Origin: Nocardiopsis chromatogenes YIM 90109
GTDB taxonomy: Bacteria; Actinomycetota; Actinomycetes; Streptosporangiales; Streptosporangiaceae
Direction of reading: 5' to 3'
DNA: 50,523 nt
Assembly (NCBI RefSeq): GCF_000341185.1
Contig: NZ_ANBH01000034.1
Span: 53,493 to 104,015 of the forward strand
The position numbers and the translations under genes are program-made. The notes under the pieces are model-generated. The model did not search any database, was not told where the DNA came from, and worked only from the letters and a program-made list of their open reading frames with translations. Positions within the stretch are counted from its first letter, which is position 1, and the number at the start of each line of letters is the position of its first letter. Shown piece after piece: positions 1 through 7,346 of this stretch.

Positions 1-1
1 G

Positions 2-646
2 ATGCAGCGGTGCAACGAGTGCGGGTCGATCGACCTGGGCAAGGAGTGCGCGGAGCGCACAGGCGAGTGCCTCTGGGTGTGCGGTGAGTGCGGTTCCATC
101 TGGCGCGACGGTGAGGACCTGGCCGGGTCGGCCTCGGCGGAGACCAACTCCTACGCGCCGCCGCCGGGTGGGGCGGGGCTGGCCGAGTTCACCCCGGTCC
201 CGGTGCCGCCGCACGGGCGTTCGGCCTACCCCAAGGCGGTCCGGGCGATCGCGGAACTGGTCTCCACGGGTTTCTACGACCCCTTCATGCTGGGCATGCC
301 CGCGGCCGAGGCGGCGGCACTGACCGGCCATGAGGCCGAGGAGGGCTGGACCTCGGAGGAAGGCCCCGTCCGCGTCAGGGCCGCGGCAGGACAGGTAGCC
401 GAGATCGCGATCGAACCGCCTGGCGGGCCGGTGCCCATGCCCGGTGACCTTCCTCCGGGAGCCGACCTGTCCCTGGTCAACGTCCCCCTCGCAGAGGAGG
501 CGGTCGGCAAGGCCGGAGGCTCATGCGAGAAGACCGGAGAGTTCATGGGCAAGGTCCGCCTGGACTTCCGGACGCCTGACACGGCGGGGGAGCTGCACTT
601 CGTGCGCTACCGCCTCATCCGTGCCCACGTCCGACCGGCGGGTTAG
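2..646 (+). CDS. Zinc-ribbon protein of unknown function
   Basis: This 214-residue protein opens with a cysteine-rich segment: CNEC at residues 4-7, a cysteine near 16, another near 23 and CGEC at about 27-30. The spacing looks like a small zinc ribbon. It is followed by SIWRDGEDLAGSASAE. The rest (about 50-214) is Pro/Gly/Ala-rich and acidic, with no recognisable catalytic motif, signal peptide or membrane helix. The 'C-E/G-EC...W-DGED' stretch resembles the small protein at 23662-23889, so the two share an N-terminal module. The gene begins at the second base of the window, so a longer upstream start cannot be excluded. Confidence 0.6.
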   Translation: MQRCNECGSIDLGKECAERTGECLWVCGECGSIWRDGEDLAGSASAETNSYAPPPGGAGLAEFTPVPVPPHGRSAYPKAVRAIAELVSTGFYDPFMLGMPAAEAAALTGHEAEEGWTSEEGPVRVRAAAGQVAEIAIEPPGGPVPMPGDLPPGADLSLVNVPLAEEAVGKAGGSCEKTGEFMGKVRLDFRTPDTAGELHFVRYRLIRAHVRPAG

Positions 647-693
647 CGACACCGGAGCCGAGACCGGTCGACTCCGATCAGAGACGGAGGGGG

Positions 694-1170
694 ATGACGC
701 CGATGGACGGTACTCGGCTCGCCGTGTTCGCCCTGAGCGCCTGCGGGGTGCTGCTGCCGCTCGCCGCCGGATGCTCCGACGGAGGGGGAGGGGAGGAGCC
801 GCCAGCTCTGTCGACGGTGGACTCCTCCACTGAGGAGCCCTACGACCCCAATCAGCCGCCGCCGTCCCCGAGCCCGGGCGCTGAGGAGACGCTGACCATC
901 GCGCAGGGAACTCAGGGGTCCGCGGTGGGGCAGCGCATCGGTGTGCTGTCCATCGACGACGGGACGACCCGGCTGTCCTTCGCCCCTGAGGCCGACGCCG
1001 GAAACTCCGACGCCGAGGAGTACGTCGAGGGCGAGGCGGGTGACACCTTCACCCTGGAGACCGGCCACACCGGCACCATCGAAGAAGTGACCGTCTCCGC
1101 CCCGGAGTCACCAGAGGAAGAGGGCGCCGCGACGGGCGCCGTGCGGGTCAGCGTGACCGCTCCGGAGTAG
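694..1170 (+). CDS. Putative secreted lipoprotein
   Basis: The 158-residue product starts with a short basic stretch and a hydrophobic core ending in a lipobox, LAAGC at about residues 22-26, so it should be lipid-anchored on the outer face of the membrane. An acidic Ser/Pro-rich linker (GGGGEEPP..., PPPSPSPG) follows, then a domain of about 100 residues with alternating beta-like segments (IGVLSIDDGTTRLSFAP, DTFTLETGHTGTIEEVTV). I do not recognise a family. A purine-rich GGAGGGGG abuts the first ATG, so the ATG at 703 is an equally good start. It stands alone on the plus strand and faces the toxin/immunity genes. Confidence 0.65.
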   Translation: MTPMDGTRLAVFALSACGVLLPLAAGCSDGGGGEEPPALSTVDSSTEEPYDPNQPPPSPSPGAEETLTIAQGTQGSAVGQRIGVLSIDDGTTRLSFAPEADAGNSDAEEYVEGEAGDTFTLETGHTGTIEEVTVSAPESPEEEGAATGAVRVSVTAPE

Positions 1171-1357
1171 GGGCGAGGAGGTCTTTCTTCGCCGCCCCAA
1201 TGTCCGAGAACCCCTCGGCGGAAGCGCTTCTTGGTGCCCCGGAATAAATACGGTGTAGTGGAGGAGTTGCTCGACTCGTCATGTCGAAACAGGGAATGAG
1301 AGAGCGAGACGTGATGGGGCGTGTCGCCTTTGACGGGTTTATCGGCACCAAGCCGTC

Positions 1358-1669
1358 TCACTTCTTAGCCCAGTAGACCATTCGACCACAGGGTTTTACC
1401 TTATCAGAAGTTTGGTAGCCGGAATTAATTGTTATTTTGATGTATGGAGACTCCCCGCCATAAAGGGCGTCTAGGTCAAATATTATTTCTTCGATATCAT
1501 CTTCTAGTTCATCGGTTTTCTCGTGCACCCAGAATATTAGTTCAAGTGAATCCTCTTCTTTTTTGGCCCGGAGTGCTACTGCCACAATGTTCTTCGAGAT
1601 CAATCCTAGTTGTGCTTGTACAAGGTTGAGTGTTGCCTCGTTCTCGAATTCCAGTTCGTCACTATTCAT
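1358..1669 (-). CDS. Probable immunity protein for the adjacent polymorphic toxin
   Basis: The 103-residue protein is acidic, with no signal peptide or membrane helix, so it should act in the cytoplasm. Features such as 'GLISKNIVAVALRAKK', 'LIFWVHEKTDELEDDIEEI', an acidic helix and a terminal 'GRMVYWAKK' recall small unnamed immunity-like proteins that follow contact-dependent toxins (from memory, not a search). Position is the main argument: its start lies 8 bases after the toxin stop on the same strand. It is clearly AT-rich compared with everything around it (for example the attaattgttatttt run near 1423), as expected for an exchangeable toxin/immunity module. It is predicted to bind and neutralise the toxin tip. 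Confidence 0.7.
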   Translation of the reverse strand: MNSDELEFENEATLNLVQAQLGLISKNIVAVALRAKKEEDSLELIFWVHEKTDELEDDIEEIIFDLDALYGGESPYIKITINSGYQTSDKVKPCGRMVYWAKK

Positions 1670-1677
1670 GAAGCTAC

Positions 1678-3333
1678 CTATGGGGCCGTGGGGACGATAC
1701 TGGGGCTTTTGGTCCCTTTGATGAGGAAGGTATGAGTGGGAACATCTTTTCGCCCCATGCGCGGGTTGTTATCGTAACCGGTGACCGACTTAACTTCGAT
1801 CTTGATGTGTCCGGCCTTTGTGGTGCCGATTACCCTGGCATTTCCGCTGTGGTAGGCATCAAGTACCGCCTGGGCGTCGGCGTGGGAGTTCAAGTAGCCG
1901 CCATTGCTGTGTCCTTTTCCTCCCAGGATGTGTCGATTTTGCTTTTGGGTGCTAATCTTGGTATTTACTTGGGGGAGCTTGACCGTGTTGCCTTGAGGGT
2001 CGGTAGTGTGGGTCGGCGGGCACCCCGAGTTGTGTGTGAGCACTGATGCTGAACCGAACACAGTGTAATAGGTGCTCAGGCCGTCTACTGTGAGGTTGTA
2101 TACGCGCTGCCCTTCAAAGACTTGTTCCCGAGTTCTACTTACCTGTGTCCAGGCGCCCGCTGAGGTGCGAAGCCGGTCGCCGGACTGCAGCTCGGTGGCA
2201 TTGACCCACTCGGCTCGGGCGGGGGCCCAGAAGGGGTGTCCCGCGGTCGCGGTCACCGTTGCGGCTGTTCCGTCCTCGTTCTTGACGGTGATGTCGACGA
2301 GTGTCTTCTCGCCCTGGCCCTCAATGGTGGCCGTGACGGGGCGTGGACCCTCCTCCGCTGTCAGAGGATCGAAGGCCCAGACCTCGTCGCCGACCTCGAT
2401 GCTCTCGATCGGGGCCGTGGAGCCGTCGGCCATGAGGACACCGGTGCCCGGGGCGAAGCTGTTGGACTCGCAGGGGGAGTCCTTCTCCTCCTTCGACTCC
2501 TCGTCCTTGCTGCCTTCGTCCTTCTCTCCACCGCCTTGGTCGGAGCTGTTTCCCTTGTCTGGTGAGGAATCGGGGGTTCCAGGAAGTTTGCCGCCGTCTG
2601 GGACTTTGCTCAGTACTCGGAGCATCTTGAGCGCGATCCCGGCGCCCACAGCGAGCAGGGTACCGAACTCCCACAGCCCATAGCCGAGTACAAGGGCCCA
2701 ATCGCCTTCAGAGAACGCCTCCCGAAGCTCCTGGCTGACCAGAAGCCCCCAAGGGTCCTCCTGGATCGACTGGATGAGGGTGGCAACCGCCTGCGGAGCG
2801 TCTGTTACGAGGGCCCACAGGCCTTCGATGGCCCCAGCCATGTCACCGACGACGGCGGTAATCATGGCGTCCAGGAAGCGCTCTAGAAATGGGTCATCGG
2901 GATTGATCTCGCCCAGCGGTTCAAGCGGTTCAGGGGAAAGTTCATCGCCCGGCGCCAGATAGAGTCCGTCGTCCGGTGGTGCGTCACTCAGGACGTACTC
3001 GTAGACCGGGGACTTCCCATCCCACAACGCGTTGTCGGAGTCGGCGCCGTCCGTTGGATGTGCGGAGGAGCCGTCGGTTTCATGGGGGGCGGTGCTCGTC
3101 GGGACATTCATGTCGTTGGAGTCCTCGCCTGCGAGCGACGGCGTGGCGTCATCACCACCTCCGTCGGCCTGGGCGTCGGAGACGCTGTCCACAGAGTTCT
3201 GCAGGAGCGACGCGATTCGGTCGGCCGTGCGCAGATCCATCAGCACACTGAGGATGGCGGCGATGAGCAGGATGACAGCGGCGTATTCGACCGCGTTCGC
3301 GCCGCGTTCGGGGTTGTGGATTCTACGTAGCAC
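1678..3333 (-). CDS. Polymorphic toxin with Flp-prepilin-like N-terminus, HINT domain and C-terminal toxin
   Basis: 551 residues in four parts. (1) Residues 1-35: basic leader, then G11-ANAVEY and a hydrophobic helix. This matches the Flp/type IVb prepilin cleavage rule (G followed by XXXXEY). (2) Residues 36-287: Ser/Asp/Gly-rich linkers with hydrophobic segments near 150-175 and 213-238. (3) Residues 288-435: pretoxin HINT domain starting at Cys288 (CESNSFAPGTGVLMADG), with AGHPFW, and ending THN. (4) Residues 437-551: toxin tip with KQNRHILGG, HADAQAVLDAY and a terminal IVPTAP, which recalls the Toxin_50/Ntox50 family of predicted RNases (family from memory). It is GTG-started with AGGTG 5 bases upstream. 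GC falls across the tip. The immunity gene follows directly. It lies close to, but is not contiguous with, the tad operon. Confidence 0.78.
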   Translation of the reverse strand: MLRRIHNPERGANAVEYAAVILLIAAILSVLMDLRTADRIASLLQNSVDSVSDAQADGGGDDATPSLAGEDSNDMNVPTSTAPHETDGSSAHPTDGADSDNALWDGKSPVYEYVLSDAPPDDGLYLAPGDELSPEPLEPLGEINPDDPFLERFLDAMITAVVGDMAGAIEGLWALVTDAPQAVATLIQSIQEDPWGLLVSQELREAFSEGDWALVLGYGLWEFGTLLAVGAGIALKMLRVLSKVPDGGKLPGTPDSSPDKGNSSDQGGGEKDEGSKDEESKEEKDSPCESNSFAPGTGVLMADGSTAPIESIEVGDEVWAFDPLTAEEGPRPVTATIEGQGEKTLVDITVKNEDGTAATVTATAGHPFWAPARAEWVNATELQSGDRLRTSAGAWTQVSRTREQVFEGQRVYNLTVDGLSTYYTVFGSASVLTHNSGCPPTHTTDPQGNTVKLPQVNTKISTQKQNRHILGGKGHSNGGYLNSHADAQAVLDAYHSGNARVIGTTKAGHIKIEVKSVTGYDNNPRMGRKDVPTHTFLIKGTKSPSIVPTAP

Positions 3334-3372
3334 CAGAGCACCTGAGGGGATGGGAACCGGGGCAGCAGGGGA

Positions 3373-3729
3373 TCAGGAAGACAGGTGGTTCCGCGAGGAC
3401 CTGCGGAGCATGAGGACCAACACCGCGGTGGGGAATACGAGGTTGATCAGGCCCTGGGGGTCGCCGAAACCGATCCGGCCCAGCGCCCCCAGGATGAGGA
3501 GGGACATGAAGACCACAGAGATGATCAGTAGTAGGCGGCCGCCCTGCGGGATGCGCAGGGCCAGGGTGAGGGCGATGATCCCGGGTATCGCGACCCAAGT
3601 GAGCACGGCGAGGATCTCAGGGCTCAAATGGCTGATGATCAGCCCGCCGACAACCTGCAGCGCGACGACGGCGGCGTAGAAGAACAGCAGGATGCGAGCC
3701 GCCTTCAGGGCACGGGGGAGAGGGCGCAC
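3373..3729 (-). CDS. Small four-helix membrane protein
   Basis: 118 residues containing about four hydrophobic segments: ILLFFYAAVVALQVVGGLII, ILAVLTWVAIPGIIALTLAL, LLLIISVVFMSLLILGALG and LINLVFPTAVLVLML. It is an integral membrane protein with short loops and no enzymatic motif. The GTG at 3729 is preferred because an AGGAGA lies 10 bases upstream and the preceding reading frame is low-complexity. It ends 40 bases before the toxin start and may share its transcript. No function can be assigned. A role in toxin export or protection would be speculation from position alone. Confidence 0.6.
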   Translation of the reverse strand: MRPLPRALKAARILLFFYAAVVALQVVGGLIISHLSPEILAVLTWVAIPGIIALTLALRIPQGGRLLLIISVVFMSLLILGALGRIGFGDPQGLINLVFPTAVLVLMLRRSSRNHLSS

Positions 3730-4023
3730 GGCTGAGAGGTCTCCTGGTGATCGGCGTTGGTGCAACAATGCAGGACCTGGCAAGGAATCGTCGCCAAGCG
3801 TCCTGGAGACGCTACGGAAGGTTGACGGCGCAGGCTTGGGCCCTGGGGCCCAATCTGGGCCCAGGGGGCAATTGGTGGCCGTTCGACCAGTGGGGACGCA
3901 GTTGGCCGTTTCCGGTCGTGTGTGCACAGATGCCGTCGGTGACCGGATCAAGATGGTGGAATCCAGGAAGCCTGGTGAGCTTCGCGTTCGCCCCGGCGAG
4001 CGCGAGAAACCGACTCGCTGAGC
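3730..4023. other. Intergenic region with GGGCCC boxes
   Basis: 294 bases between two minus-strand genes. I see no convincing coding frame. The notable content is a cluster of three GGGCCC boxes at 3838-3862. The stretch nearest the 3729 start should hold the promoter for the membrane protein/toxin transcript, but no clean -35/-10 pair stands out. Confidence 0.5.
3836..3863. promoter_or_regulatory. Cluster of three GGGCCC boxes with perfect inverted repeat
   Basis: TTGGGCCC (3836-3843), two bases, then GGGCCCAA (3846-3853) form a perfect inverted repeat. A third TGGGCCCA follows at 3856-3863. The cluster lies about 110 bases upstream of the 3729 start. The same GGGCCCA core recurs before the Flp pilin gene and before the first tad gene. 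A shared transcription factor site is possible; chance in high-GC DNA is the alternative. Confidence 0.35.
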
Positions 4024-4596
4024 TCAGTGCGCGTGGGTAGGAGGGATCCACTCCACTTGGCGGTGCAGGCTCTCGGGGTCCTCATGCAGGTATTCGGTCC
4101 AGCGGTCGAAGGCGCCGTGGGTGCCGATGCTGAGGCCGTCCCACTCTGAGGCCACGAACAGACAGCAGCAGTCGTCGAAGATAAGCTCCAGGCAGTCGAC
4201 CACGCCCTGTTGAGGGCTGGAAGCCGGTCCCGCCGCGTACCTGGCCCGGGTCAGGGTGTTGAAGTCGCGCCCGTCGGCGAGGAGCTGCCACTCCAGGGAT
4301 ACAGGCATGAACTCCTCCCCGTACTCCCTGTTCAGTACGCGTTCGTCGAGGTCCTGTTCGGCGTCGTTGAGGTCGTCGGTCCTGGACACGTGAAGTCGGC
4401 CGTGCGCCCGCCGGTCTTCGATGCGCAGCATCCCATCGTCGGTGACCACGTACAGGCTGGTGTTCCACACGTTGAGGAATGGCTTCTCTTCGTGGAGCGT
4501 CCGGTCTATGTAGCCGGGGATGACGATGTCCTCGACCTTCCTCGTGGAAAGCCAAGAGAAGAGCTCCTCGGCGGATGATGTGCCCATCCTCAGCAC
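4024..4596 (-). CDS. Hypothetical cytoplasmic protein
   Basis: The 190-residue acidic protein has no signal peptide or membrane helix. Visible features are a beta-rich central part (FLNVWNTSLYVVTDDGMLRIEDR), a 'DCLELIFDDCCCLFVASEWDG' segment with a Cys triplet, and a closing WTEYL...WIPP. I do not recognise a family. Neither candidate start, GTG 4596 or ATG 4587, has a clear ribosome site. It lies among small accessory genes next to the toxin module, so an orphan immunity or defence-related role is conceivable, but nothing in the sequence proves it. Confidence 0.5.
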   Translation of the reverse strand: MLRMGTSSAEELFSWLSTRKVEDIVIPGYIDRTLHEEKPFLNVWNTSLYVVTDDGMLRIEDRRAHGRLHVSRTDDLNDAEQDLDERVLNREYGEEFMPVSLEWQLLADGRDFNTLTRARYAAGPASSPQQGVVDCLELIFDDCCCLFVASEWDGLSIGTHGAFDRWTEYLHEDPESLHRQVEWIPPTHAH

Positions 4597-4659
4597 CGTA
4601 CTTGTTCGGGGGAGCTAACTGAGGTCGCATACCTGCTGGGCTCGAGTGCGTTGAACGGA

Positions 4660-4697
4660 CAGCCTGGGGCCCGGCCGGTAGGCCGGGCCCCAGGGGG
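4660..4697. terminator. GC-rich hairpin, probable terminator
   Basis: CTGGGGCCCGGCC, a GGTA-like loop and GGCCGGGCCCCAG form a perfect long stem just downstream of the DUF397 gene, which stops at 4706 on the minus strand. There is no T-tract, as is usual in actinomycetes. Confidence 0.6.
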
Positions 4698-4705
4698 TGA
4701 GTGGT

Positions 4706-4879
4706 CTAGTGGTCGAGGTCCAGGGTTCTTAGGAACGCCGTCCATTCGGCGCTCGGGAACTCCAGGTGGCCCTGCTGCCGGTTCATTGTGTCGCGTACGG
4801 CGCACGCCCCAGGGGTGTCGGCGATCTCGACACATGCGCTCTCATTGACGCTGTAGCTCGACTTTCGGAAGTGAAGCAT
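4706..4879 (-). CDS. DUF397 protein
   Basis: I translated this 57-residue frame by hand: it begins MLHFRKSSYSVNESACVEIA and ends EWTAFLRTLDLDH. The 'F(R)KSSYS...ACVE-A...V-VRDT...L-F...-W-AFL' pattern is the DUF397 signature. Such proteins in actinomycetes almost always accompany an XRE/DUF5753 regulator, as here, with only 18 bases between the genes. AGGAGGA lies 8 bases before the ATG. In Streptomyces, whiJ/abaA-type pairs of this sort affect development and antibiotic production. The direct partner here is presumably the upstream XRE protein. Confidence 0.9.
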   Translation of the reverse strand: MLHFRKSSYSVNESACVEIADTPGACAVRDTMNRQQGHLEFPSAEWTAFLRTLDLDH

Positions 4880-4897
4880 CGGATCCGTCCTCCTCGC

Positions 4898-5743
4898 CTA
4901 TTCGATGAAGCTTCGCAGGTACGCCGCGGAGTCGGCCTTGGAGAGGGCGTCCATACAGACGTGCTCGAAGGCCGTCCGATACCCCGCCACCTGCGCTGGC
5001 TCCTCCAGATACAGCCCTTCCGTACGGGTCTCCAGGTACACGATCGACGGGTCGAGGTCCTCGGCGTAGTCGAGGATGACCATGGATCCGTGCGTCGAGG
5101 CGTGGAGTCCCGCGGAGATCGGCAGCACTTGGACCGTGACAGTGTTGACTGCTTCGGCCTGCTCGATGAGGTGGCGGAACTGCCCCCGAGCGACCTTGGG
5201 CATCGCCGCCAGCCTCAGCAGGGCGCTCTCATCGATGACGGCTCTGAAGTCGGGGGCGTCGCCACGCTGCAGGATCTTCTGGCGCTCCAGCCGGGCGCTG
5301 ACCGCCCGGTCGATCTCGGCCTCGGTCCTGGCAGGGACGACCCGGGCGGTCGCCGCGGCGTAGTCGGCCGTCTGCAGAAGCCCGGGGACGACGATCGGCT
5401 GATACGAGGAGATCACCGACGCCTCGGCCTCGAAGGCCACGTAGAGATCATTGAAGACGTCCCCGTACTCGTGCCACCAACCGCGCTCCTTGGACTGACG
5501 CCCCAGGGCGAGGATGGCCTCGCGGCGCTGATCGTCGTCCACCCTGTAGAGGTTCATGAGGTCCCGGAGCGCCGAGGCGTCCGGGCGTGAGAGCCTGCCG
5601 CCCTCCATGTGGTTGAGGCGCCCCGACGACCAGCCGAGCTCCTTGCGCGCCTGCTCTACGGTGTAGCCTGCCGCCTCCCTCATACGGCGAAGCTCCAGCG
5701 CCAGACGGCGCCTGCGGATCGTTGGGCTGTGCCGGTTGGTCAT
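4898..5743 (-). CDS. XRE-family regulator with DUF5753 (WhiJ-like)
   Basis: 281 residues. The N-terminus (about 10-70) is a helix-turn-helix of the XRE type (LRRMREAAGYTVEQARKELG, then SSGRLNHMEGGR). The remainder is the DUF5753 domain, with the characteristic EAEASVISSYQPIVVPGLLQT and RLERQKIL motifs and a final 'FEHVCMDALS'. It is a cytoplasmic DNA-binding regulator of the WhiJ-like class. It is cotranscribed with the DUF397 gene just downstream and divergent from small plus-strand genes. A perfect inverted repeat in the divergent region is the obvious candidate operator. Confidence 0.92.
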   Translation of the reverse strand: MTNRHSPTIRRRRLALELRRMREAAGYTVEQARKELGWSSGRLNHMEGGRLSRPDASALRDLMNLYRVDDDQRREAILALGRQSKERGWWHEYGDVFNDLYVAFEAEASVISSYQPIVVPGLLQTADYAAATARVVPARTEAEIDRAVSARLERQKILQRGDAPDFRAVIDESALLRLAAMPKVARGQFRHLIEQAEAVNTVTVQVLPISAGLHASTHGSMVILDYAEDLDPSIVYLETRTEGLYLEEPAQVAGYRTAFEHVCMDALSKADSAAYLRSFIE

Positions 5744-5814
5744 ATCCGCCTCAGGCTCCTGCTCGTCGCTGCCACGCCGATCATAGGGCGCGGCCTCGCA
5801 GATCGGGATAATTT

Positions 5815-5854
5815 TGTCAGATTGACGAAACCAGGTTGACGAGTCAATCTGACA
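5815..5854. promoter_or_regulatory. Perfect 12-bp inverted repeat, candidate operator
   Basis: TGTCAGATTGAC (5815-5826) and GTCAATCTGACA (5843-5854) are exact reverse complements separated by 16 bases. The spacer carries part of a TTGACGA direct repeat (5822-5828 and 5836-5842). The element sits between the divergent XRE gene and the 5922/5969 genes, in an unusually AT-rich patch that probably also holds both promoters. Autoregulation by the XRE protein is the likely use. Confidence 0.65.
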
Positions 5855-5921
5855 GAGTCAAACTCGGAGGCGTCTCACATCACCGCCGTCACACGGCGGC
5901 CCGACCTCCCTTGGGGGAGCC

Positions 5922-5972
5922 ATGTCCACTCCGGCTACGACCGCCGCCCGCCCCATGGGGGCACTCCGATGA
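5922..5972 (+). CDS. Possible 16-residue leader peptide
   Basis: A short frame reading MSTPATTAARPMGALR with GGGGGAG a few bases before its ATG. Its TGA overlaps the ATG of the next gene (ATGA), the usual arrangement for translational coupling. Length alone gives little coding evidence. It may be a genuine leader that feeds ribosomes into the 5969 gene, or chance. Confidence 0.3.
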   Translation: MSTPATTAARPMGALR

Positions 5973-6358
5973 GCGTCACCTACGCGGTCCCTCGCCTCGA
6001 CGGCGACTCCTACTCCCGCTTCGTGGAACTCGCCCTGCGTTACACCCGCTGGGGCCTGGGCTATACCTCAGACGGCACCGCGCTGCTGTTCACCGCCGCG
6101 CACTCCTGTCACGACGTCGGATTCTCCTGCCGCGACCTCGACGACTTCGCCGCCCTGCTCGCCGCCACCGACCAGTACCTCGCACGCCTCTCCCGATCCC
6201 GCGCCCGGCCATTCCTCGCCGCACACGAGCGTGCGGCGGCCCGCCGCGAGGCGCGCGACGTCCACGCTTTGATGGCCCTGTCCAAGTGCCTGGGGCGCGG
6301 TGAGGTTCAGGAGGAGCTGGTCCGGCACGCCGTGTACCGCTGCGGGTGGTCCCGGTGA
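5969..6358 (+). CDS. Hypothetical protein
   Basis: 129 residues, basic, Ala/Arg-rich, with Cys at about 46, 53 and 55 (SCHDVGFSCRDLDDF) and a helical C-terminal half (LARLSRSRARPFLAAHERAAARREARDVHALMAL). There is no signal peptide or membrane helix, and I do not recognise a family. It starts at an ATG coupled to the short leader frame and ends overlapping the next gene by 4 bases (GTGA), so the two form a small operon divergent from the XRE/DUF397 pair. Small genes of unknown function commonly accompany that pair in actinomycetes. Confidence 0.6.
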   Translation: MSVTYAVPRLDGDSYSRFVELALRYTRWGLGYTSDGTALLFTAAHSCHDVGFSCRDLDDFAALLAATDQYLARLSRSRARPFLAAHERAAARREARDVHALMALSKCLGRGEVQEELVRHAVYRCGWSR

Positions 6359-6603
6359 ACGGACCCGTGCGGATCACCGACCCGACGCCGGGCATGGCAC
6401 GCCTCGACCACACCGACGACGGTGAGCTGCTCCTGACTCTGGCCCCGGGCGTTCACGTCGTCCTTCGGCTCGGCCGTCACGAGAGTGCCGACCTGCAGTA
6501 CGCCTACCTCCAGCGCCTCATGCGCCAGATCGGCGCCGCCCGCCGTCTCGTCCACAGGCCCGACAGCCTCGTTCGGCCCGACTCTCGAGCGACGCACAGC
6601 TGA
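6355..6603 (+). CDS. Small hypothetical protein
   Basis: 82 residues. The GTG at 6355 overlaps the preceding stop (GTGA), which is why it is preferred over the GTG at 6346. The sequence has a beta-like part (DGELLLTLAPGVHVVLRLGR) and a helical part (ADLQYAYLQRLMRQIGAARRLV). No family is recognised. It is coupled to the 5969 gene and ends 65 bases before a strong bidirectional hairpin. Confidence 0.55.
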   Translation: MNGPVRITDPTPGMARLDHTDDGELLLTLAPGVHVVLRLGRHESADLQYAYLQRLMRQIGAARRLVHRPDSLVRPDSRATHS

Positions 6604-6667
6604 GAACGTGAGCGCGCCGACGGATCCACGGGCAAGGAAGGGCGAGGTCCGATGCCCCGACACAGAT

Positions 6668-6693
6668 GAGGCCGGGGAGAAGTCCCCGGCCTC
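6668..6693. terminator. Bidirectional hairpin terminator between convergent operons
   Basis: GAGGCCGGGGA, loop GAAG, TCCCCGGCCTC: a perfect 11-bp stem between the convergent 6355-6603 (+) gene and the end of the tad operon (- strand, stop at 6719). It can serve both transcripts. Confidence 0.75.
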
Positions 6694-6718
6694 ACCGGCA
6701 TGATTCTGGATGGCGCCG

Positions 6719-7321
6719 TCAGTACCAGTTCGCGCTGGCCCCCGAAGGGCTGTTCGTGGGGTTCTGCCAGAAAGCCCAGGCTTCGCAGGGAGTGTTGTAG
6801 CGGCCCTCGATGTAGTCGAGGCCCCACTCGATCTGGATCTCCGGGCTGTCCATGAAGCCCGCAGGAACATTGTGCACGCTGGGCAGAAGCTGCGGAATGC
6901 CCGCGGCGCCACTACTCGGGTTCACGGCCTTGTGGTTCCAGCCGCTCTCGTGGCTCCACAGCGTCTCGAGGCACTCCCACTGGCGACCGGTGAAGCCGCG
7001 CTCGGCGGCCAACTCCTGGCCGATCTTCTTGTTGGCCTTGTTGTCGCCGGGCCGTCCCCCCGTCGGGGTGCCGAAGGAGTACTCCTCCGGCTTCTTCGGC
7101 CGGTCAACCTCGGTCCAGGTCTTGCCGTCGCACTCGGGGCCCTCGACGAGACACACCATTTCGCGGACCAAGTTGTTGAACCGGCCGCTGGGGTCCGTCT
7201 GGACGACGGCGGTGATGATGGTCGCTGCGAGCAGGCCGAGCACACCGACTTCCAAGAACTGGACAGCGCCGTGGTCATTCTTGGTTCTTCGTTGGAGAAG
7301 ACGAACGACGTCCCGCGTCAT
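6719..7321 (-). CDS. Lysozyme-like transglycosylase with pilin-like N-terminus
   Basis: 200 residues. The N-terminus (about 12-42) is a short basic leader, HGAVQFLEVG and a hydrophobic helix, resembling TadE/Flp prepilins (E is +5 if cleavage follows Ala19, +6 if it follows Gly18). The C-terminal half (about 112-188) is a lysozyme-fold transglycosylase: CLETLWSHESGWNHKAVNPS with probable catalytic Glu125, then SGAAGIPQ and QIEWGLDYIEGRY...CEAWAFW, as in secreted actinobacterial SLT-type proteins. It should cut peptidoglycan outside the membrane. It is the last gene of the tad operon, 25 bases after the 7347-7877 gene. The role is probably local wall opening for pilus assembly. Confidence 0.82.
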   Translation of the reverse strand: MTRDVVRLLQRRTKNDHGAVQFLEVGVLGLLAATIITAVVQTDPSGRFNNLVREMVCLVEGPECDGKTWTEVDRPKKPEEYSFGTPTGGRPGDNKANKKIGQELAAERGFTGRQWECLETLWSHESGWNHKAVNPSSGAAGIPQLLPSVHNVPAGFMDSPEIQIEWGLDYIEGRYNTPCEAWAFWQNPTNSPSGASANWY

Positions 7322-7346
7322 GATGCTTTACCGATCTCGGAGGGGG

